In this document: piece after piece, positions 56,179-64,000 of the stretch | How positions within the stretch are numbered: position 1 is the stretch's first letter | Layout of the letters: each line of letters opens with the position of its first letter | Notes under the pieces: generated by a model | What the model saw: the letters and a program-made list of their open reading frames with translations, nothing else | What the model was told of the DNA's origin: nothing | The model's database searches: none | Made by a program: the position numbers and the translations under genes | NCBI RefSeq assembly: GCF_051622035.1 | Contig: NC_135356.1 | Coordinates: 14,122,079-14,186,078, forward strand | Length of the DNA stretch: 64,000 nucleotides | Direction: 5' to 3' | Source of the DNA: Arctopsyche grandis | Taxonomy: Eukaryota; Arthropoda; Insecta; Trichoptera; Hydropsychidae

Positions 56179-58948
56179 ATGAGTGAGAAGCCTCGCCCTT
56201 TTAACAGGGCTGGTAAGTTAAATTAATGAATTGCAATCAAAATTAATTCGAAATTTGATTTTAAAATTTGCAAGTTCAGAGTCAGAGTCGTAAAAAGTCA
56301 ACTGACTCCGACTCCTTTGAATTATTTTTTTTAATTGATCGTATTACAGTATGCGGTAACTAGTCTCCAATTTTATTTAAGTAAATCCACTAGTAAATTG
56401 AAATTTAATAATTTCTTTATGAAAATCGTGAATTTAAATTACATTACAAATAATATCGTTGAATTGCAAATATTTTTCTCATTTTTCTTATTAAATTGAT
56501 TTTTTTATGTATACAATTCATACACATACGCTATCAATGTACTTACTTTTTATTTATACCTATTTACTAACTTTTTTAATTCATTTAATATTTTATTTCG
56601 AAAATCAAGTTCAAGTTGGAGTCGGAGTCGGTAAATTGTGAACTGACTCCAGTCCTGACTTAATTGAACGGAAGTATGTAAATAAAACGACCATAAATGT
56701 GAGGAGTTGCAGAATTGCTCAGAGATATGGAAAAAAACTGAGACAAGAATAATACATACAATGAGAATTTTTATTGCGATTTTTAAAACTACAAATTAGT
56801 TTTTCATAAGCAATATAAAAATATTAAAACATATACATAATATAATATGTCCATAGTAATAGTAATGCAAAAAGGATTCGTTCATCCATTGCACGATAGC
56901 TATGTTTTGTTCACACCAATTATTATTTTTTTGTGCAATGGAAAAGTTAATTTATATATTTTCATTTTAATGGACTGGACGACATATTTTTTAACATTTT
57001 TATTGTTTTTATATTATACAAAAAATGATAAAGTTGGTCTCGTCAAAATAGTATGGACCAGATATTGAAAATATTATATAAATACATACATATCTGCCAA
57101 TAATTTTGTACAAATGTACATACACACCATATGCATGTGTTTATGTTCGTATTGTATCAAGAAGATTCCAACAAAAATTTGTTCTTACATCTTTATATTC
57201 TTAGTGGGACGACCTCCGTATTCAGCCAACCCGGCTAAGGCTTCATCCAGCAAGCAAGACGATGAAAAAAAAAATAAAGTGAGATATTTATATTATAAGA
57301 AAATTAATAGCAATCTTAAAATGATCACTGGTTAAATTTCAATAAGTTGATACTATTTCAAGGCATTTATAACCTCTCATCCATATACATTTTAGGTGAT
57401 CAAGAGACGTAAAAGTTGTGAATATTGCGTCACAACAGGAAAACCTAAAAGGATTTACCTTTCTCATATGATGGAGACAAAGAGAGGCAATGTTATGTGC
57501 CGCTTTTTGCGGGCATATAAATGCTCAATTTGCAATGCAACCGACTTAGAAGCGCACATGGAGTAAGATATACATATATAGATTATCTTTAAAACTGATA
57601 CATGTACATATGTATGTACATATAATATCTAAATATACGCATTCTGTAACTGTAAATTATAACATTTTGTTTCAGGTCGCATTGTCCTCTTATCAATAAG
57701 GCTAAACACCAACCCTTTGTGAAACCGCCACGACACAGAGCAAGTATGTTGAAAAACTTCATATTAATAGTAGTAGACATTTGTTTAGATATGCATGTGT
57801 GTAAATCCAATTGGTTTTTAATTCATTTGTGTTTTAATATGAAATAACTGCTGTTCTATTTAAGCGGTTGCATAATTTTAAATTACAGTAAATAGGGGGT
57901 TTGTGTCCCATATCATCAGGACCGGCCCGAGGATTTTTAGCACACCGGAAAAAAAACTAAAATTTGAGCCCCCCCCCATTTTTAATAACCTCTTCTTACT
58001 TTTTATTTACACATGCTATGCAATATCTAATATATAATTTCGAAAGAGACTTTGTATGTATGTATGTATGTATGTACGTAAAGTTTGTTGGCGATCGAAA
58101 AACAAATCAAAGTTTCTATTCGACATGGTTGAATTTGAATTATTTTCATGTGAAATTCGGATGTGACTAACCCATGACTTTATCTATGTATGTGTTTGAG
58201 GAATATAAGAAGGTCACAAAACAAAATTCGATAATTAAACATAATAATAAAATACGTTTACACACACACATACGGTTATGAGCGCAAATGTAGGGAAAAT
58301 TACACAAGACAAAAATTCTACTTTTGGTTGTCAGATTTTGTTCGAAATTTTTTTAATACTTAAAATCACCATCATCGTCATACACATAAGATATCAAGAA
58401 AATAAAAATAATTTAAAAGATAAAAATATAATAATGAAATATTGTTTTAAAAAAAAATACTACTTCCGGTTTACAAATGTTGACCAAAACCTTATCAGCT
58501 CCAAGTTAGTACACAAAGAATACAAATATTAATGTTCAGCTTTATACGCTCAGTATAAAGCTGTAAATAGTTAAATCCGGGACATTTATCTTTGCGGGAC
58601 TGACGAATAGTAATCCTATCTTACGGCAATAGTTATGCTAAAAAGATTCATTAATTTATTCCACAATAGTTACATTTTGTCCAAAACAACTTCACGAATC
58701 TCTTTGGTGCAATGTAAAAGTAAATTTATAGATTTACACTACATACATATGTACATATATATACATACATACATAAATATGTATATGTATATAAAAATCA
58801 ATCTATACCATTCAACCGATTGCGATAAAACTTACATGAGATATTGTGTGCATACCTGCGATGGTTTCTGTTAAAAAAAATCGCTCAAAAACGGGAACGG
58901 GAATTGCATGCGTTATTGTGGCATTGCAACGCATGCCGGGTTCAACTA

Positions 58949-58987
<39 letters not shown>

Positions 58988-59610
58988 CATGTCAAAAATG
59001 TGCAAACTAAAATTTGAAACAGACTACTTTCAAAATTAACACATATTTATATTTTGAATAGGAAAACCATTGCTACCAAAAATTGATGGCAGGCAGATGT
59101 AAGTACATATTATAGTGATATTTTTATGATAAATACAAAAAGACCAAAATACCTTTAAGTACCAAACGATTTTCAATTATATTTACAGAAGCTCTCAATC
59201 GATGACAGAAAATATAGAAGCGAGCCTTCGAGACCTAGCAATTAGCCCCGTCACAGCTTCGGGATCCATCCCAATAACGGAGGAACTTATGGGTATTCCA
59301 AGGGACAAGTGCCCTAAATTCATATACATATGTATGTACATTATAGATATGTACATATGTATATACACTAATGGTTTTAGATAGTATATATATTGTATTG
59401 TTTCCCTTTATTGGCTATGTTAATACCTACATATATACATACATAAATATATATAAAAATCAATCTATACCATTCAACCGATTGCGATAAAACTTACATG
59501 AGATATTGTGTGCATACCTGCGATGGTTTCTGTTAAAAAAAATCTCTCAAAAACGGGAACGGGAATTGCATGCGTTATTGTGGCATTGCAACGCATGCCG
59601 GGTTCAACTA

Positions 59611-59649
<39 letters not shown>

Positions 59650-60273
59650 CATGTCAAAAATGTGCAAACTAAAATTTGAAACAGACTACTTTCAAAATTA
59701 ACACATATTTATATTTTGAATAGGAAAACCATTGCTACCAAAAATTGATGGCAGGCAGATGTAAGTACATATTATAGTGATATTTTTATGATAAATACAA
59801 AAAGACCAAAATACCTTTAAGTACCAAACGATTTTCAATTATATTTACAGAAGCTCTCAATCGATGACAGAAAATATAGAAGCGAGCCTTCGAGACCTAG
59901 CAATTAGCCCCGTCACAGCTTCGGGATCCATCCCAATAACGGAGGAACTTATGGGTATTCCAAGGGACAAGTGCCCTAAATTCATATACATATGTATGTA
60001 CATTATAGATATGTACATATGTATATACACTAATGGTTTTAGATAGTATATATATTGTATTGTTTCCCTTTATTGGCTATGTTAATACCTACATATATAC
60101 ATACATAAATATATATAAAAATCAATCTATACCATTCAACCGATTGCGATAAAACTTACATGAGATATTGTGTGCATACCTGCGATGGTTTCTGTTAAAA
60201 AAAATCTCTCAAAAACGGGAACGGGAATTGCATGCGTTATTGTGGCATTGCAACGCATGCCGGGTTCAACTAG

Positions 60274-60305
<32 letters not shown>

Positions 60306-60992
60306 CATGTCAAAAATGTGCAAACTAAAATTTGAAACAGACTACTTTCAAAATTAACACATATTTATATTTTGAATAGGAAAACCATTGCTACCAAAAA
60401 TTGATGGCAGGCAGATGTAAGTACATATTATAGTGATATTTTTATGATAAATACAAAAAGACCAAAATACCTTTAAGTACCAAACGATTTTCAATTATAT
60501 TTACAGAAGCTCTCAATCGATGACAGAAAATATAGAAGCGAGCCTTCGAGACCTAGTAATTAGCCCCGTCATTGCTTCGGGATCCACCCCAATAACGGAT
60601 GAACTTATGGGTATTCCAAGTGACAAGTGCCCTTTGTGCGGAGCGCCTTACGACGACGCCCATGATGTGTAAGATATATGCAGATTATCTCTAAACCTCA
60701 TATACATAAGTATTTTGTAATTTTAAATTATCACATATTGTTTCAGAGTGGACTGCCCACTAAATGAAATTAGCCCCGTCATTGCTTCGGGATCCACCCC
60801 AATAACGGATGAACTTATGGGTATTCCAAGTGACAAGTGCCCTTTGTGCGGAGCGCCTTACGACAACGCCCATGATGTGTAAGATATATGCAGATTATCT
60901 CTAAGCCTCATATACATATGTACATAAGTATTTTGTAATTTTAAATTATCACATATTGTTTCAGAGTGGACTGCCCACTAAATGAAAGTTAA
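56179..60992 (+). CDS. nanos: Nanos-family protein, copy 3 (233 aa)
   Basis: Third tandem copy. Coding exons: 56179-56212, 57205-57278, 57396-57562, 57676-57743, then 59062-59098 (variant B of exon 5), 60507-60668, 60747-60878, 60965-60992. Finger sequence as in copy 1. The variant A exon 5 of copies 1 and 2 (SKTSISEADGRQ) is absent; all three available exon-5 copies here are variant B, which reads RKPLLPKIDGRQ after the junction codon. Phase and length are unchanged, so a 233-aa product is still predicted but with a different linker. Truncated terminal-type exons begin at 59189 and 59851. Confidence 0.8.
58850..60668 (+). repeat. nanos: ~650-bp alternative-exon array in nanos copy 3 (3 units)
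   Basis: Units with exon-6 ATG at 59202, 59864 and 60520. Exon 5 variants: B, B, B. The first unit begins with the TCGCTCAAAAACGGG form that marks unit 1 in the other copies but carries variant B downstream, so it is a unit-1/unit-2 hybrid. Period is about 660 because the (AT)n runs are longer. Confidence 0.85.
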
Positions 60993-61770
60993 ACAAATTC
61001 GAAATCGAGGACAATCCGAATGTTATATGTATTAGTAGTATATTGTTTTTCTGTAAATTACAAATTTATGGCTGGCGATGATTTTAATATGGCATTCTTT
61101 TCATTTCAATGCGCGCATTTTGATTTTTGCATTTTTATGTGGCATAAGTTAATTTTTCTTCGTTTCGAGAAATATTTTACAAAACATTAGATATGTTTTA
61201 CGTTTAATTTATTTTTGAAAATTGGAATTTCCCCATTTTTACTTACCTCCTTTGAGTAAAAAGTAATTCATGTTTGCGCTAAAAATTAAATGAAATACTT
61301 TTAAATATACCTCTATATATGTAAATTGTAAACAAATGATTTTCAACTGTGATGCTTCTGTTTTGGTTTTCAGTTTTTGTTGGATTTATCTGTTTTGGTT
61401 CAAGTTTTTTAAATTTATTTCATATGTATATATGAATTTTTTTAATTATTCTTAAGAAATGTTATATATGTTATACTATTGTTGAAATCGCGCGGCCAAT
61501 TTAAGTGGTAATAATATATGCGCGAATATAGTTTTAATTTTGCTTTCAAATTATATTATGTTACAATTGAAAAAGAAATTTGAGATGATACAGTAAATGT
61601 ATGTGTGTAGTTGGCCCAATTGGATTGAGAATAAATATTGTATGGAAACACTTTTTTTTAATTTATCTGCATATAATCCTTTTTTCATGTTTTTATTTTA
61701 TGTATGTGGTTCAAACTTACTATGTATAAATGTCGACACAGGGTTTTTATAATAAATATTTGTATATGTA

Positions 61771-63495
61771 CAGTATACTCTCGATTATCCACGTGCGGAT
61801 TATCTGTGCTTGAAATAAATTAAATTTTTATTAAAATCAACAATAACACTTGCTTCGTCGAAAGAAAAGTCCTCAGTCGGACACAAATCATCTAAAGAGT
61901 GTACGAGTATAACAATTAAGTGTTGTGGAAATGCTCAGGAACTCATAAAATTAAATTTTTAGTAATAAAAAATCTTTCTGTTGATTATTATAACCGAAAA
62001 AGACCCACGGATAGACAGGGTCTTTGAAGATTGGGTTCAAGACTAAAGGAGTTTTAAAAAAGTAAAATTCCCATGACTTTATCTATGTATTCGAGGAATA
62101 TAAGGTTACAAAGCAAAATTCGATAATTAAACACACATATCGATCATGAGAGCATTTTCGATACAAATTGAGCTTAAATGTAGGGAAACTTATACAAGAC
62201 AAAAGTTCTACTTCCGGTTGTCAGATTTTGTTCAAAATTTATTTATTACTTAAAATCACTATAAATATTATACACATTAAATATCTAGAAAATAAAAATA
62301 CTTTAAAAGGTCAAAATAAAATAATGAAATATTGTTTCCAAATTCTGACCAACTCTAAGTTAGTACATAAAAAATACAAATATTAATTTTCACCTTGATA
62401 TGTTCAGGGGTGTGGAAGTAATCGTGGTAACAATATTTTATACTTTTCTAAGAGGAAAAAATCCAACTTCCGGTTTATTAAATTTAGTCTATTTTTATTT
62501 ATTTTCATCACATTGATACAAAGCGCACACATGTTTAAGGGGTCGAAAAAAATAGTAGAAGAAAAATCGAAAAACTTTCGGTTGACGAATGCCTACCAAA
62601 TTTTATACACATAACTTGGTTAATTAAGCTTAAACTTCTAGATATAAAATTTCAGTTCAGTAAACCAAAAGGTCTCAGAAAAACAACTATTTCCTAAACT
62701 ACTACTTCCAGTTTAGGAAAAAATATTGGAGTATAAAATTTATAATTTCCATTATGTACATGTAAAAAAATTTCAGTTTGATTTGATTAGCGATTTGGAA
62801 GATAATTAAATTCAAAAACTTAATAAAAAACAGGACACCTAATAAGGGAAGGACCATTTTCGGTCAACTTAAAAATTCGAAGAAAATTTAGGTCGTATCG
62901 ATAAGAAATTCAGTTCGATAGGATGGACGGTGTTCAAAAAATCCACTGATATTTTCTAGATCATAAAAACGTGATCAGTGATCGATTGCGAGTTCGAATT
63001 AGTCAAAATCTCGAGTTGAAATTTTTGCATGATCACAAAACTTCATCTATTGTTACTACGTAACATACATAGATAAAGTAAAAAGGTTATAACAGTATTG
63101 TTAATAGATTATGTTCCTTTTCATTCAAATGAAACTATAATACAATAATTATGATGGCTAAAATTTTACTGCCTAATGTTACAAGTCAAGATGTCGTATC
63201 ATCAATGAAACGGCTTTACAGTGCTGATGTTCTCACAGCTCTTGCTGAGGAGATAACGATTTGATCAATTTCTGTGAAATATGCAAATTAATGGAACATT
63301 TAAAATGCTTTGAAAATGTTGATCGGGAAAACATCGAGAAGTGGTTTGAACGCAATTCAAATGATGCGGGTTCTCAATGCACGAGTGATGCAGATATCGT
63401 TTATATTGTCGATCAAACAATAAAAACGATATCAAAAATTGATAGTTCCTAAACTCTACTCTCCAGCATTAGCCCGGATAATCGAGAGAACACTG
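61771..63495 (+). mobile_element. Tigger/pogo element, unit 3
   Basis: Third tandem copy, complete with both inverted ends and the broken transposase (about 63150-63452). It lies 300 bp before the abrupt end of the third unit. Confidence 0.8.
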
Positions 63496-63795
63496 TATAT
63501 ATACATTGGCAATGGAAAACCTATATAGCATATGGAAAACTATATAAATAGAAGATAATAAAAATAAAAACAGGAGATAATAATTACAATTAAAATAATT
63601 TTTTATATTTTTTCCTTCTTTGGTGTGCTGCCAGAATTTTTGAAACTGATTCAGTGAATTATTTTCGCAGCGAATTTGACAAAAAAGAGATCAATCAATT
63701 CAATAAAAAAATGTAACTTTTAATACAAAAATAACAATTCAATTTTTAATAGCCACAAAAGGATTGGGCATAGAACTATGTATATATAAAATACT

Positions 63796-64000
63796 TAGCT
63801 AGGTAACAACATTTTTGACTTTTCTAATAGGAAAAAATCCGACTTCCGGTTTATTAAATTTAGTGATTTTTTATTTATTTTTATCACATTGATACAAAGC
63901 ACACACATGTTTAAGGGGTCGAAAAAAATAGTGGAAAAAAAATTGAAAAACTTCCGGTTCACGAATGCTTACCAAATTTTATACATAACTTGGTATTAAG
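63796..64000 (+). repeat. ACTTCCGGTT repeat copy at the right array edge
   Basis: Begins AGCTAGGTAACAACATT and then follows the segment at about 35015-35210 (AGGAAAAAATCC.ACTTCCGG, CATTGATACAAAGC.CACAC, TTTAAGGGGTCGAAAAAAAT) with about 10 percent differences. It is therefore a separate, older copy of the family and not a continuation of unit 3. Confidence 0.65.

Larger units (their letters stand above)
53423..63795. repeat. Tandem unit 3, truncated
   Basis: Matches unit 2 at offsets 13,697-13,715 until ATATATAAAATACTT at about 63,795. There unit 1 continues with CAATCTATTAATTTTG (about 36,377), but this copy continues with AGCTAGGTAACAACATT. The nanos gene and Tigger element are complete; the DNAJC11 exons are missing. 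The break is sharp and could be a real rearrangement or an assembly join. Confidence 0.85.

Overview
The window is animal nuclear DNA, almost certainly from an insect. It is AT-rich, has intron-split genes with GT-AG borders, many (TACATA)n and (TA)n microsatellites, R1-clade and other LINEs, hAT, Tigger/pogo and PIF/Harbinger DNA transposons, and Helitron-like ends. The order of insect cannot be fixed from the sequence.

Layout. (1) About 1.7 to 14.5 kb, minus strand: a GAB/Dos-family adaptor gene. Its PH domain is split between a 27-codon first exon at 14442-14522 and exons at 3.2-3.8 kb, across an intron of about 10.7 kb that holds LINE, SINE-like, Helitron-like and foldback repeats. (2) 14.7 to 24.6 kb: a transposon graveyard. 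It holds a hAT-like element with an 8-bp target duplication just upstream of the dos start, a solo LTR, a TTA-flanked MITE, a palindromic hAT element and a broken R1-clade LINE. (3) About 24.8 kb to 63.8 kb: three nearly identical tandem copies of a 13.7-14.4 kb unit. The first two copies end in the next unit. The third stops abruptly at about 63,796, where the sequence passes into another copy of a local repeat family.

Each unit carries a complete nanos-family gene (plus strand), predicted at 233 aa from eight coding exons whose phases all fit. The classical Nanos zinc finger, C-x2-C-x12-H-x10-C then C-x7-C-x2-C-x7-H-x4-C counting from the fourth ligand, is spread over exons 3 and 4. Unusually, the gene continues into two extra copies of the second zinc knuckle alone. 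The intron position and phase inside these extra knuckles are the same as in the canonical one, so they look like exon duplications. Between them lies a ~650-bp tandem array of alternative exons, 4, 3 and 3 units in the three copies. The first two units also carry the last four exons of DNAJC11 (minus strand), cut from the rest of that gene.

Units meet inside a MITE with long inverted repeats. The left half of the first MITE is diverged while everything to its right is near-identical between copies, which fits unequal recombination between two MITEs as the origin of the array. The main caution is that such similarity could partly reflect an assembly or haplotype artefact. The copies do differ at single bases, in unit number and by one LINE insertion, which argues against a simple exact duplication of reads.
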